From NCBI GenBank assembly GCA_019638395.1, contig JAHBTX010000004.1, positions 186,001 to 250,000 on the forward strand: a stretch of DNA of 64,000 nucleotides, in the 5' to 3' direction. Source of the DNA: Cyclobacteriaceae bacterium (GTDB lineage: Bacteria; Bacteroidota; Bacteroidia; Cytophagales; Cyclobacteriaceae). A program made the position numbers and the translations under genes. Every line of letters starts with the position of its first letter. Positions within the stretch are counted from its first letter, which is position 1. Shown here in pieces: positions 35,582-44,574 of this stretch. The notes below the pieces were generated by a model. That model searched no databases. It was not told where the DNA came from and worked only from the letters and a program-made list of their open reading frames with translations.

Positions 35582-36655
35582 ATGCGTAAGTTTTTCTCAA
35601 TACTAACTATAATACTAACCGCCTGCATTGATCCACTATCAGTAAAAGTAAATACACAGGCTGCCAAAAGACTGGTGGTAGATGGTTACATCCTTGACGG
35701 AACCGGTTTAAATTCTGTGAAGTTATTTTATTCCAAACCCCTATCAGTATCACGGCCATTAGCATTCGAAATGGTAACAGGAGCTACCGTAGAGATTAAG
35801 GACGATTTAGGTAACAGCCAATATTTAAATGAAGGTAAGCCCGGACATTATGCTGCAACTACACTAACTGCCACAGTTGGTAGAACGTACAAAGTAGTTA
35901 TTTATACAAACGGCCAACAATATGAATCTATACCTGAAACCATGACGAGTGCCGGAACAATAGATGATGTGTATTTCGAAGTTGCCTCCCCTCCGGTAAA
36001 TGGTATGGGGGCACTCGCAGTTTATATTAATTCACAAGGTATTTCCGGTTTGGATAATTTATTACGGTGGCGATGGACTACAACGCATAAAGTTAAATCA
36101 AACCCCGAGTTGCACATCACACCAACACCGGGTGGCGACAGGCCAACGCCTGAACCCTGTAGCGGGTATATTTATCAGCAAGGACAACTCCGGCAGGTAG
36201 GCGAGTGTACATGTTGTATTTGCTGGTCGTATAACTATAATGAAAAAGTATATGTTGCCAAAAACGACTTGGTAAGAAGTAACCTGTTTAACCGTCAATT
36301 TTTAGGTACAATTCCAGTATCGGCAATGCATTTTTACGATAAGTATCTTGTGGAGGTACAACAACTAAGTCTTTCACAGGAGTCTTATTATTATTGGGAT
36401 CTTGTACAAAAACAACAACAAGGTAGTACTAACCTCTTTCAGCCAAATGCAATAAAAATACGAGGTAACCTCAAAAACATAAATAACCCGGATGAAGAGG
36501 TGCTGGGGGTATTCAGTGTTTCAGGTGTAACAACAAAATCTGTTTATGTAGATGTTTCAAACTGGCCTTACCCGATTCCGCCTTTAGATACAGTAAGGTT
36601 TTCTTGCCTCGACTATTTTAAAAATCCTACCACAACTAAACCACTGTTTTGGTAA
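35582..36655 (+). CDS. DUF4249 outer-membrane lipoprotein
   Basis: Lipoprotein-type signal MRKFFSILTIILTACIDPLS with the lipobox LTAC (Cys 15). 357 residues of mainly beta structure matching DUF4249, a family almost always encoded next to STN-type TonB receptors in Bacteroidota. The start follows the receptor stop by 4 bp and its own stop overlaps the next start by one base, so the three genes are translationally linked. Four clustered cysteines (ECTCCICW near 210) are unusual and might bind metal or form disulfides. The family's role, presumably a receptor accessory analogous to SusD, is not established. Confidence 0.82.
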   Translation: MRKFFSILTIILTACIDPLSVKVNTQAAKRLVVDGYILDGTGLNSVKLFYSKPLSVSRPLAFEMVTGATVEIKDDLGNSQYLNEGKPGHYAATTLTATVGRTYKVVIYTNGQQYESIPETMTSAGTIDDVYFEVASPPVNGMGALAVYINSQGISGLDNLLRWRWTTTHKVKSNPELHITPTPGGDRPTPEPCSGYIYQQGQLRQVGECTCCICWSYNYNEKVYVAKNDLVRSNLFNRQFLGTIPVSAMHFYDKYLVEVQQLSLSQESYYYWDLVQKQQQGSTNLFQPNAIKIRGNLKNINNPDEEVLGVFSVSGVTTKSVYVDVSNWPYPIPPLDTVRFSCLDYFKNPTTTKPLFW

Positions 36656-38271
36656 TGAATTATTCGCATCAACCCGCACCCCGCGCCCCGCAGCTAATCA
36701 CGTTACGGTTATTAATTTATTTTGTAGCCAGTTTAATGTTTAATGAAGCCTTAGCCAATGATACCAATTGGCGGATAGTTTTTAACCAACCCCAGTATGC
36801 TTTGGGCGATACGGCTCATTTTGCTGTAGTTGGTATTAATAGTAAACATGCTTCAAGGAAATCTGTGTTGACGATAAAGCTGTTAGACAAGCAGGGTAAT
36901 TCTTTTTTTTATAACCGGATATTAATGACAGAAGGTTTTAGTGCTGGTTACTTACTATTCCCGGATCAAATGCCTGCCGGAGTATTAACAATGGTAATAA
37001 TTCCAGAAGTTGTATTAGAATCTGATTTTTTTGCATATACCGTAAATTGGTTTGTGTCTGAGAATGGAACCCTTGTGCCACTAACGGGTAAGTCAATGAT
37101 TGAAACCTGTAAGAATATAACTATTAATATGGATAGTATATTTATGGTGAGAGACAAAGTGGAAATTAACGTTAAAGGTGAGCGTATAAATAACCTTATA
37201 GTTTCCGCTTATAACAAGCAGGTATTTGCCGATTTTAATAATAATATCTATGTGGAACCAGATAGAGTAGTTCCTAACTCTAATCTTAAAACATCAGCCA
37301 GATGGCCATATTATTTCAGAGGCCGTGTTGTGCCAGAATCAACTCAAAAATCCACTATGGATTCAATCGCTATTACCATTTATTTAAGTAAAGTAAACCT
37401 GGTGTATAAAGTATTCACCAACAAGGCTGGTATTTTTGATTTTCCGCTCTTTATGGATTTTGAAGATGATTGGATTTTTTACAAAACCACTTATAAGAAC
37501 CAAACGATTGACGCAACCATAGAGCTTGAAAATGTAACAATCAACCCTCCAAACCTGAATGTTGATACAAGTAACTTTAAATTGGAGTACAGCAGTTATA
37601 ACAACATCAGAAAGTCTGTTGAAAACTCCTATAATTTTTTCCGTTATGGTGAGGGTATTGAAGAAGAAACGCTTTCTGAATCGGATATTATAACCGATAT
37701 AGATGTAAACATAGAGAAGTATGAACCATTCAATACCATGTACGATGTATTTCTGAACGTTGTACCCATGGTGCGGTATCGCATAGGCGAACCAGACCAG
37801 CTTAGAGTCTTTCTTAAAAAAACGGCTGGGTATGCAATGGCCGATCCGCTTTATATAATAAATGGCTATATGACTAACCAAACCGAATTAATTGCAGGAT
37901 TGGATCCAAGATTTATTAAAAGAATTGGTGTATTACGTACTGACAAAACGTTAGCTCGGTTTGGTGAATTGGGTAGCAATGGTATAATTATTATTGAGAC
38001 AAAGGCCAATGTAGAACTAACAAGCAAAAACACACTCTTTATAAAGGGTATAACCAAACACAACAGTGTGAGTAAAACAATTGAATTGGATTCCAAGAGT
38101 CCTGACTTACGGCCATCGGTTTTTTGGTGGGCAGGTACAAAACCACCAGCAGCAGGATTTTCGTTTTACACAAGCAATGCACCAGGCCAATACCTGCTTC
38201 AGGCATTCTTTACCGGTAACGAAAAATTTTGTAACCTTAAAAAGTCTTTTCAGGTTTCAATCAGCAAATAG
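36655..38271 (+). CDS. Secreted protein with MG2-like front and plug-like C-terminal part, unknown function
   Basis: 538 residues from the ATG at 36655, which overlaps the stop of the DUF4249 gene by one base; a TTG two codons upstream is less likely. A signal-like hydrophobic stretch (LITLRLLIYFVASLMF) ends near ALA at 35. The first part (FNQPQYALGDTAHFAVVG and following) resembles an alpha2-macroglobulin MG2 domain. Residues about 425-480 (LYIINGYMTNQ, then FIKRIGVLRTDKTLARFG, then NGIIIIETK) look like the TonB-receptor plug motif without a barrel. It is third in the receptor/DUF4249 operon. I do not recognise a named family; the plug resemblance is inference. Confidence 0.7.
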   Translation: MNYSHQPAPRAPQLITLRLLIYFVASLMFNEALANDTNWRIVFNQPQYALGDTAHFAVVGINSKHASRKSVLTIKLLDKQGNSFFYNRILMTEGFSAGYLLFPDQMPAGVLTMVIIPEVVLESDFFAYTVNWFVSENGTLVPLTGKSMIETCKNITINMDSIFMVRDKVEINVKGERINNLIVSAYNKQVFADFNNNIYVEPDRVVPNSNLKTSARWPYYFRGRVVPESTQKSTMDSIAITIYLSKVNLVYKVFTNKAGIFDFPLFMDFEDDWIFYKTTYKNQTIDATIELENVTINPPNLNVDTSNFKLEYSSYNNIRKSVENSYNFFRYGEGIEEETLSESDIITDIDVNIEKYEPFNTMYDVFLNVVPMVRYRIGEPDQLRVFLKKTAGYAMADPLYIINGYMTNQTELIAGLDPRFIKRIGVLRTDKTLARFGELGSNGIIIIETKANVELTSKNTLFIKGITKHNSVSKTIELDSKSPDLRPSVFWWAGTKPPAAGFSFYTSNAPGQYLLQAFFTGNEKFCNLKKSFQVSISK

Positions 38272-38275
38272 CGTT

Positions 38276-39619
38276 TTACAACAACTCATTTGCCAGGTTA
38301 GCCAACTCAGAACGCTCGCCTTTTTCCAACGTAATGTGCGCATACAACTCATGATCTTTTAACCGATCAATCAGATAAGAGAGTCCGTTACTTTGTGCGT
38401 CCAGGTAAGGGGTATCAATCTGGTGTATATCGCCTGTGAAAATGATTTTGGTGTTTTCTCCGGCACGTGTAATTATTGTTTTTACCTCGTGTGGTGTAAG
38501 GTTTTGAGCTTCGTCCACAATAAAACAAATGTTGGATAAACTTCGACCCCGGATATAGGCTAACGGGGTAATTACCAGTTTTTCGTTTTGCACCATTTCG
38601 GTAATCTTCGAATACTCTTTATCCGATTCGCTGTATTGGTTTTGAATAAACTTCAGGTTATCCCACAAGGGCTCCATGTACGGATTTAATTTTGATTTTA
38701 TATCGCCCGGCAAATAACCAATGTCTTTATTACTAAGGGGTACAATGGGGCGGGCAAGATAGATCTGTTTAAACTCCCGCTTTTGTTCCAATGCTGCCGC
38801 CAATGCAATTAGAGTTTTGCCCGTGCCGGCAACACCCTGCATGGAAACTAATTTTATTTCAGGTTTTAATACAGCATGAATGGCAAACGCTTGTTCTGCA
38901 TTACGCGGTTTTATGCCATAGGCATTACGTTTTTCAACTTGCTCTACCATTCCGTTAGCCGAATTGAAAAATGCCAACACCGATTTTTTACCACTCTTTA
39001 AAATGTAGTAGTGGTTTTTCATAGGTTTATCTTTACCCAATACATCTTCGGGTGGGCAATAACCTTTTTCATACATCAGGTTAATAATGGCTGGGTCAAC
39101 TTCTTCTACCACGGTGCGCCCTGTGTGCAGCGAACTAATGTTCTGAATTTTTCCGGTGGTGTAGTCTTCGGCTTGCAAGCCAAGCGCTTTCGCCTTCAAT
39201 CGCAGGTTAATATCTTTTGAAACCAATATAACCTTGCGGCCTTTTTCTTCTTTTTGCAAAAGCAAGGCCGAATTGAGAATGCGATGGTCGGCTTTGTCTT
39301 CATTAAAGATTTTATTGGCATCCATTAATGCGGTGCCACCGGTATCCATTACTACTTTAAAATTTCCTTTGCCCTTTCCGTTTATCGGATTCCAGCGGTG
39401 CAACATCTGGTCTTTGGCCAGTTTGTCTATTAACCGAATAAACTCGCGGGCTTCAAAGTTTTTAGTATCGTTGCCTTTCTTGAAGTTATCAAGTTCTTCC
39501 AACACCGTAATGGGAATACCAATATCATGCTCATCGAAATTGAGTATGCTGTTGTGTTCGTAGATAATTACAGAGGTGTCGAGTACAAAAATTTTCTTCT
39601 CCTTGTCTTTCTTACTCAT
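38276..39619 (-). CDS. PhoH-family ATPase with N-terminal PIN domain
   Basis: 447 residues. PIN nuclease domain at about 10-150 (KKIFVLDTSVIIYEHNS with the first acidic residue; ITVLEELDNFK with further acids). PhoH ATPase from about 250: Walker A GVAGTGKTLIAL and Walker B CFIVDEAQNL. PIN-PhoH fusions (PhoH2 type) are linked in other bacteria to RNA unwinding and cleavage. The gene ends 4 bp from the stop of the convergent receptor operon. Upstream lies the terminator hairpin of the MoxR cluster, so it is probably transcribed separately. No PIN active-site loss is apparent. Confidence 0.9.
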   Translation of the reverse strand: MSKKDKEKKIFVLDTSVIIYEHNSILNFDEHDIGIPITVLEELDNFKKGNDTKNFEAREFIRLIDKLAKDQMLHRWNPINGKGKGNFKVVMDTGGTALMDANKIFNEDKADHRILNSALLLQKEEKGRKVILVSKDINLRLKAKALGLQAEDYTTGKIQNISSLHTGRTVVEEVDPAIINLMYEKGYCPPEDVLGKDKPMKNHYYILKSGKKSVLAFFNSANGMVEQVEKRNAYGIKPRNAEQAFAIHAVLKPEIKLVSMQGVAGTGKTLIALAAALEQKREFKQIYLARPIVPLSNKDIGYLPGDIKSKLNPYMEPLWDNLKFIQNQYSESDKEYSKITEMVQNEKLVITPLAYIRGRSLSNICFIVDEAQNLTPHEVKTIITRAGENTKIIFTGDIHQIDTPYLDAQSNGLSYLIDRLKDHELYAHITLEKGERSELANLANELL

Positions 39620-39630
39620 ATAGGCAGGTT

Positions 39631-39698
39631 AAAAAAAGCGAAGACACGTTTCTTACCGTAGCGTTCATTAAGCCGGAAAGTATGAAACGTGTCTTCGC
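39631..39698 (-). terminator. Terminator-like long hairpin between the AlbA_2 gene and phoH
   Basis: Perfect 15-bp arms GCGAAGACACGTTTC (39638-39652) and its complement (39684-39698) with a 31-nt loop. On the minus strand the stem is followed by seven T. It lies 100 bp after the AlbA_2 gene and 11 bp before the phoH start codon. The large loop is unusual for a simple terminator. Confidence 0.6.
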
Positions 39699-39797
39699 AA
39701 AGTCAAATTCTATAGCGAAATCTAACAAAACGAAACGACAATTTGCAAATGTTGGCTGGTAAACTTTTTGTTATCAATCATCTATTTGTTACATAAC

Positions 39798-40463
39798 TTA
39801 GCCAACCCGTTCATACAAATCTCCTTTTTCCGAAGCGGTGATCTTAAGTACATTGGCCAGTACCAATAAAATCAGTTTGCGGCTTGCCCGAAAGCGATTT
39901 AAACCAGAAAATTCCATGTATTGCCGCAGGGTGATTAGCGTATTTTGATCCAGATAGGTCATCAAATTTTTCTCGGCATCGCCAAACACAAAGCGCACAT
40001 CGCGTTTCTTTTTCGATCTGCGCAGTATCTCCTGCATTTCTCTACTGGCCTTAATACTTTTATCCTGCACACGCACAAAGGTTTCGCGTGTTTTATCGAA
40101 TGTTAAAAAATGTACTTTTTCGCTGGGCGATATATCGTATCGCACTACAAACCGATTTTCGGAAATGGGAATTATATCTTCCTGATAGACAAGCAGCGGT
40201 TTGCAATGTTTGCTCAGCGCTTCGGTTATAACATGAATTTCTTCTTCCGGATATTTTACTCCGGGTATGGAGCCATCATCATCCACACCAATTAACAGTG
40301 TGCCACCATCGGTATTGGCAAACGCAATAAATTCGCGTACAATTTTTTCGGGGTGCGCAGCTTTGCGTTTAAATTCCAACTGCTGGCCTTCACCTTCCAG
40401 CACTAATTTCCGAAGCTCAAAAAAAAGTTGAGCCTCAGCGCTGGCCGGTGCCGAAGTCTTCAT
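39798..40463 (-). CDS. AlbA_2 (Schlafen-type) domain protein
   Basis: About 221 residues. The N-terminal part matches the AlbA_2 nucleic-acid-binding domain: LEFKRKAAHPEKIVREFIA, then FANTDGGTLLIGVDDDGSI, with the hallmark GGTLLIGV(D/E)D. A helical C-terminal region follows (NRFRASRKLILLVLANV). The ATG at 40463 is chosen; one at 40484 is also possible. Either start lies inside the end of the upstream MoxR-like ATPase gene (29-50 bp overlap), so translational coupling is likely. AlbA_2 proteins often act in regulation or defence, but its partner here, a MoxR/VWA pair, suggests another use. Function unknown. Confidence 0.8.
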   Translation of the reverse strand: MKTSAPASAEAQLFFELRKLVLEGEGQQLEFKRKAAHPEKIVREFIAFANTDGGTLLIGVDDDGSIPGVKYPEEEIHVITEALSKHCKPLLVYQEDIIPISENRFVVRYDISPSEKVHFLTFDKTRETFVRVQDKSIKASREMQEILRRSKKKRDVRFVFGDAEKNLMTYLDQNTLITLRQYMEFSGLNRFRASRKLILLVLANVLKITASEKGDLYERVG

Positions 40464-41946
40464 CGTCTTCCGATTGGTCTTCATCTTTCGGCAAGCTAAA
40501 CATACTGCTCAGTAAATCCTTAAACTGCAAGCCCGATGTAAGCGTGTGTTTGCTGATGAGGCTAAACTCCGCCAGGCCGTGCAAGGCAAATTCCATCAGG
40601 AAAAGTTTTAGGCTGCCGTCTCCACCTTTGTGGTACTCATTTATTAAATCGGCCAACCCGGGTACCGATTTCAAGACCTTCTCGTAATCGGATTGGGTAA
40701 GTTCATGCAACAAATCGATGGTGTTGCCATCGCCAAACCAGTTGGTAATTTTTTTATACGGACTTTTTTCTTTTTGCTTCCTGAATTTATCCGGATCAGG
40801 AAAATAATTGAGAAACTGCGTACGGATGGCTTTGCCAACTAAGTTTTGTGCTACAATGCCGGGCCCTTCCTGCTGGCCTTCATACACCAACTCTACTTTA
40901 CCGGTAACGGAGGGTACTACACCCACAAAATCGGACACGCGGATGCTTGTATTTTTTTCTTTGTTCAGTAAAGCTCTGCGTTCGGCTGCAGCCACTAAGT
41001 TTTCAAAAGCCGAAATAGTTAAGCGTGCCGATACACCACTCTTGGCATCCACATACTCACTCTTACGTGCTTCAAAAGCAATTTGCTCCACCAGGTCTTT
41101 GGCAATTTCGGGCACTGCTACTAATTGCTTTTGCTCACTGCGCACATGTGCTTCCTGTTGCGTAATTTTTTTTCCAATCTCTAAGGTTTTGGGATAGTGT
41201 GTGATGATCTGACTATCGATGCGGTCTTTCAAGGGTGTTACAATGCTTCCGCGATTGGTGTAATCTTCCGGGTTGGCCGTAAACACAAACTGAATATCCA
41301 GAGGTAGTCTGAGTTTAAACCCACGAATCTGAATATCGCCTTCTTGTAAAATGTTAAACAACGCTACCTGAATGCGTGCCTGCAAGTCGGGTAGTTCATT
41401 TATAACAAACAAGCAACGGTGCGATCGTGGTATTAAACCGAAGTGAATAACACGCTCATCGGAATAGGGAAGTTTTAATGAGGCGGCTTTAATCGGATCC
41501 ACATCACCAATTAAATCGGCAATGCTTACATCGGGTGTGGCAAGTTTTTCGGTATAGCGTTCATTGCGATGCAGCCAGGCAATGGGTGTATTATCGCCTA
41601 ACTCGGCAACTTTATCTTTTCCGTAACGTGAGATCGGTTTCAAGGGATCATCATTCAACTCCGAGCCTTCAATAACCGGAATGTATTCATCCAACAAGTT
41701 TACCATCAATCGCGCGAGCCGCGTTTTAGCCTGGCCGCGTAAGCCCAACAGGTTTATATCATGCCCGGCCAGAATAGCCCGCTCCATGTCTGGGATAACG
41801 GTTTCTTCATACCCCCAAATACCCGCAAACACGCTTTCACGTTTTTGCAATTTGGTAATCAGGTTTTGACGGAGTTCTTCTTTGATTGTTTTATACGTAT
41901 ATCCGGCACGCTTTAGTTCTCCGAGGGTTTTTACTTTTTCTATCAT
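40435..41946 (-). CDS. MoxR/ChlI-type AAA+ ATPase
   Basis: 503 residues. AAA+ ATPase resembling Mg-chelatase subunit I and MoxR: Walker A GLRGQAKTRL (about 68-77) and a Walker B-like LFVINELPDL with Asn-Glu instead of Asp-Glu. The sensor region FVFTANPEDYTNRGSIVTPL and long helical lid follow. It is directly downstream of a VWA-domain gene; MoxR-type ATPases act as chaperones that load or remodel VWA partners. The gene ends in an acidic tail (DEDQSEDDEDFG). It overlaps the AlbA_2 gene. Substrate of the pair unknown; no chelatase H subunit is in view. Confidence 0.87.
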   Translation of the reverse strand: MIEKVKTLGELKRAGYTYKTIKEELRQNLITKLQKRESVFAGIWGYEETVIPDMERAILAGHDINLLGLRGQAKTRLARLMVNLLDEYIPVIEGSELNDDPLKPISRYGKDKVAELGDNTPIAWLHRNERYTEKLATPDVSIADLIGDVDPIKAASLKLPYSDERVIHFGLIPRSHRCLFVINELPDLQARIQVALFNILQEGDIQIRGFKLRLPLDIQFVFTANPEDYTNRGSIVTPLKDRIDSQIITHYPKTLEIGKKITQQEAHVRSEQKQLVAVPEIAKDLVEQIAFEARKSEYVDAKSGVSARLTISAFENLVAAAERRALLNKEKNTSIRVSDFVGVVPSVTGKVELVYEGQQEGPGIVAQNLVGKAIRTQFLNYFPDPDKFRKQKEKSPYKKITNWFGDGNTIDLLHELTQSDYEKVLKSVPGLADLINEYHKGGDGSLKLFLMEFALHGLAEFSLISKHTLTSGLQFKDLLSSMFSLPKDEDQSEDDEDFGTGQR

Positions 41947-42008
41947 GGTAATTAGTCAATGGATGTTTGGTCGATAGTCAATAGCTCATGCCTGTCGACT
42001 TTCTTTTC

Positions 42009-43106
42009 CTATAAGTTCTTTGTTCTGTTACGCTTAAAATCTTCAAAAACAAGATTACCCAGGCCTTGCAAACTGCTGTAGTATGCATTGCCATTGTTGG
42101 CTTTAGTAAACTCGCGCACAAACGCTTTCAGGTACGGATCGGTAGCAATCATAAACGTGGTAACCGGAATTTTTATTTTTCGCAATTGCGAAGCCAGGCT
42201 CAATGTTTGATTCAGAATTTTCTGATCTAATCCAAAACTATTTTTATAATATTTAATTCCTTGTTTGATACACGTGGGCTTGCCATCGGTTATCATAAAA
42301 ATTTGTTTGTTGGAATTTTTTCTGCGCCTTAAAATATCCATCGCCAACTCTAACCCGGCCACTGTGTTGGTGTGATATGGACCAACCTGTAAATAGGGAA
42401 GGTCTTTAATTTCAATCTGCCACGCATCATCGCCAAATACCAGAATGTCCAAAGTATCTTTTGGATATTTTTTGGTGATGAGTTCCGCTAACGCCATCGC
42501 TACTTTCTTGGCAGGGGTGATGCGATCTTCGCCATATAAAATCATGGAGTGCGAAATGTCGATCATCAACACCGTAGATGTTTGTGTTTTGTATTCGCGT
42601 TCTAAAACCTCCAGGTCTTCTTCGGTCATGAAGAAATCATCCACACCATGATTTATTTGTGCGTTGCGGATAGAATCTGTCATTGAAATCTGTTCCAACG
42701 TATCGCCAAACTCATAATCGCGTCTGTCGGTTGTGGGTTCATCGCCCCGGCCACTATGTGTGGTTTTATGATCGCCCGATTTTGTCTTTTTCAATTTACC
42801 GAAAATTTCTTCCAGCGCAGACTGCCGCAGGTTTTGTTCAGCTTTGGCTTTCATACGGAGTTCACCGTTGGGGCCACCATCGGTTATGTAGCCGTTGCGT
42901 TTCAGGTCTTCTATAAAGTCGCCAATCCCGTAATCTTTGTTGGTAAGATTATATTGTTTGTCCACTTCGGTAAGCCACTCCAATGCTTCGGCTACGTTGC
43001 CTGATGTGATCAGCAACAATTGCATAAAGATCTTGAGTAGTTTTTCGAAGTCGCTCTTGGCGCTATCGGGTGGCGGTGTATATTTTGAAAACCGGTGACC
43101 TAGCAT
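42009..43106 (-). CDS. VWA-domain protein, partner of the MoxR-like ATPase
   Basis: 365 residues. After a helical N-terminal half (1-~165, with FMQLLLITSGNVAEALEWL) comes a von Willebrand A domain with a full MIDAS metal site: DISHS (D-x-S-x-S), T in HTNTVAGL, and D in MITDGKPT. No signal peptide is seen, so it is cytosolic, as in the CbbO/ChlD/RavA-ViaA style systems. It precedes the ATPase by 62 bp on the same strand. The pair's task is unknown. No lesions. The gap carries repeated AGTCAAT words. Confidence 0.87.
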   Translation of the reverse strand: MLGHRFSKYTPPPDSAKSDFEKLLKIFMQLLLITSGNVAEALEWLTEVDKQYNLTNKDYGIGDFIEDLKRNGYITDGGPNGELRMKAKAEQNLRQSALEEIFGKLKKTKSGDHKTTHSGRGDEPTTDRRDYEFGDTLEQISMTDSIRNAQINHGVDDFFMTEEDLEVLEREYKTQTSTVLMIDISHSMILYGEDRITPAKKVAMALAELITKKYPKDTLDILVFGDDAWQIEIKDLPYLQVGPYHTNTVAGLELAMDILRRRKNSNKQIFMITDGKPTCIKQGIKYYKNSFGLDQKILNQTLSLASQLRKIKIPVTTFMIATDPYLKAFVREFTKANNGNAYYSSLQGLGNLVFEDFKRNRTKNL

Positions 43107-43238
43107 ATTGAATTTCTATCGCGTTTCTATAAAGTTAATAACTCGCCTGCTTGGTTATTGTTTTAGAATTCGGTAATTGATAGGTAGCGTTACAACTTTT
43201 GCTGCCTGGGCATTAAAGTATTATACGCCAACCAAAGG

Positions 43239-44381
43239 TTAACTTCTAATCACAGCCTGTGTTCTTTCCAAAACCCGCTCGTAGTATTTTTCATACAACG
43301 GTAAAATGCGGGTAATATCAAACTCGCGCGCACGTGCCAATGCATTTGTTTTAAACTGTGGCAGGTTGTCTTTATCCAAAATAAAAAGTGCTTTGCGGGT
43401 CATATCCTCCACATCGCCCACGTTGCTCATAAAGCCGGTTACTCCTTGAATGTTTAATTCGGGTAGCCCACCGGTATTGGATGAAATTACGGGTACTTCG
43501 CACGCCATTGCCTCTAATGCAGCCAATCCAAAACTTTCTTTTTCAGAGGGCATTAAAAATAAATCGGCTACTGATAGCACTTCCTCTACTGCTTCCAGTT
43601 TGCCTAAAAACCGAACGGCATCGTTTATGCCCAACTCGCGGGCTAACGCTTCGGCCGGCTGGCGTTCGGGCCCATCGCCAATCATTAAAAGTTTAGATGG
43701 AATTTCTTTGTGAATGTTATTAAACACATGTACTACATCCATTACTCGTTTTACTTTGCGAAAGTTGGAGGTGTGTACAATTAACGCTTCGCCATTTGGG
43801 CAAATGGCTTTTTTAAAATGATCTTTCTTTTGTTTTTTGAATTTTTCCAAATCAATGAAGTTGGGGATCACTTCAATCTCGTTGGTGATTTTAAATGAGT
43901 AGTACGTTTCGCGTTTCAGATCTTCAGATACGCTGGTTACACCATCCGATTGATTGATACTAAACGTAACCACTGGTTCATAGCTGGCATCTTTACCTAC
44001 AAGTGTTATGTCGGTTCCGTGCAAGGTGGTTACCACCGGAATGTAAATGCCGTGTGTTTTTAAAATCTGTTTGGCCATATACGCTGCCGAAGCGTGTGGA
44101 ATGGCATAATGCACATGTAGTAAATCAAGGCCTTCGTTTTTAACAACACTTACCATTTTGCTGGCCAACGCCAACTCGTACGGAGGATATTCGAACAACG
44201 GGTAAGAACGAAACTCTACTTCATGGTAAAATAAATTTTCATTCAAGAAGTCTAACCGGCTGGGTTGACTGTAAGTTATAAAGTGAACCTGGTGGCCTTC
44301 TTTTGCGAGTGCTTTGCCTAATTCGGTGGCAACAACACCACTACCACCAAAGGTAGGATAACACACTATTCCGATTTTCAT
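43239..44381 (-). CDS. bshA: BshA, N-acetylglucosaminyl L-malate synthase (bacillithiol synthesis)
   Basis: GT4-family retaining glycosyltransferase that joins GlcNAc from UDP-GlcNAc to L-malate, the first step in bacillithiol. 380 residues. Family marks: KIGIVCYPTFGGSGVVATEL at the N-terminus, HVHYAIPHASAAY near 95, the donor-binding KVKRVMDVV region and MPSEKESFGLAALEAMACEVPVI near 278. BshB and BshC are not in this window. Presence of bacillithiol fits an organism that also has the 1-Cys peroxiredoxin, which needs a thiol reductant, but that link is inference. Confidence 0.92.
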   Translation of the reverse strand: MKIGIVCYPTFGGSGVVATELGKALAKEGHQVHFITYSQPSRLDFLNENLFYHEVEFRSYPLFEYPPYELALASKMVSVVKNEGLDLLHVHYAIPHASAAYMAKQILKTHGIYIPVVTTLHGTDITLVGKDASYEPVVTFSINQSDGVTSVSEDLKRETYYSFKITNEIEVIPNFIDLEKFKKQKKDHFKKAICPNGEALIVHTSNFRKVKRVMDVVHVFNNIHKEIPSKLLMIGDGPERQPAEALARELGINDAVRFLGKLEAVEEVLSVADLFLMPSEKESFGLAALEAMACEVPVISSNTGGLPELNIQGVTGFMSNVGDVEDMTRKALFILDKDNLPQFKTNALARAREFDITRILPLYEKYYERVLERTQAVIRS

Positions 44382-44574
44382 TTGTTACATTCTGTTTTAG
44401 AGTGGAGAGACGGATTAACCCCGGTATTATTTTGACGTAGAGCAATTGGTTTGGGGCATTCCATCTGGTAGCATTAAAGTGGCTGGTTTGAAGATAAAAT
44501 AAAATCCTAAAACCTCTTTGGTAAACCCGATAAACGGTCATTTAGTTTCAGCCGATGGTGCTATTAACTTAATA

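Noticed and set aside
37384-37881. 165-residue ORF antisense to the third gene of the receptor trio
   Set aside because: Low-complexity shadow frame; the sense gene has signal peptide and operon overlap.
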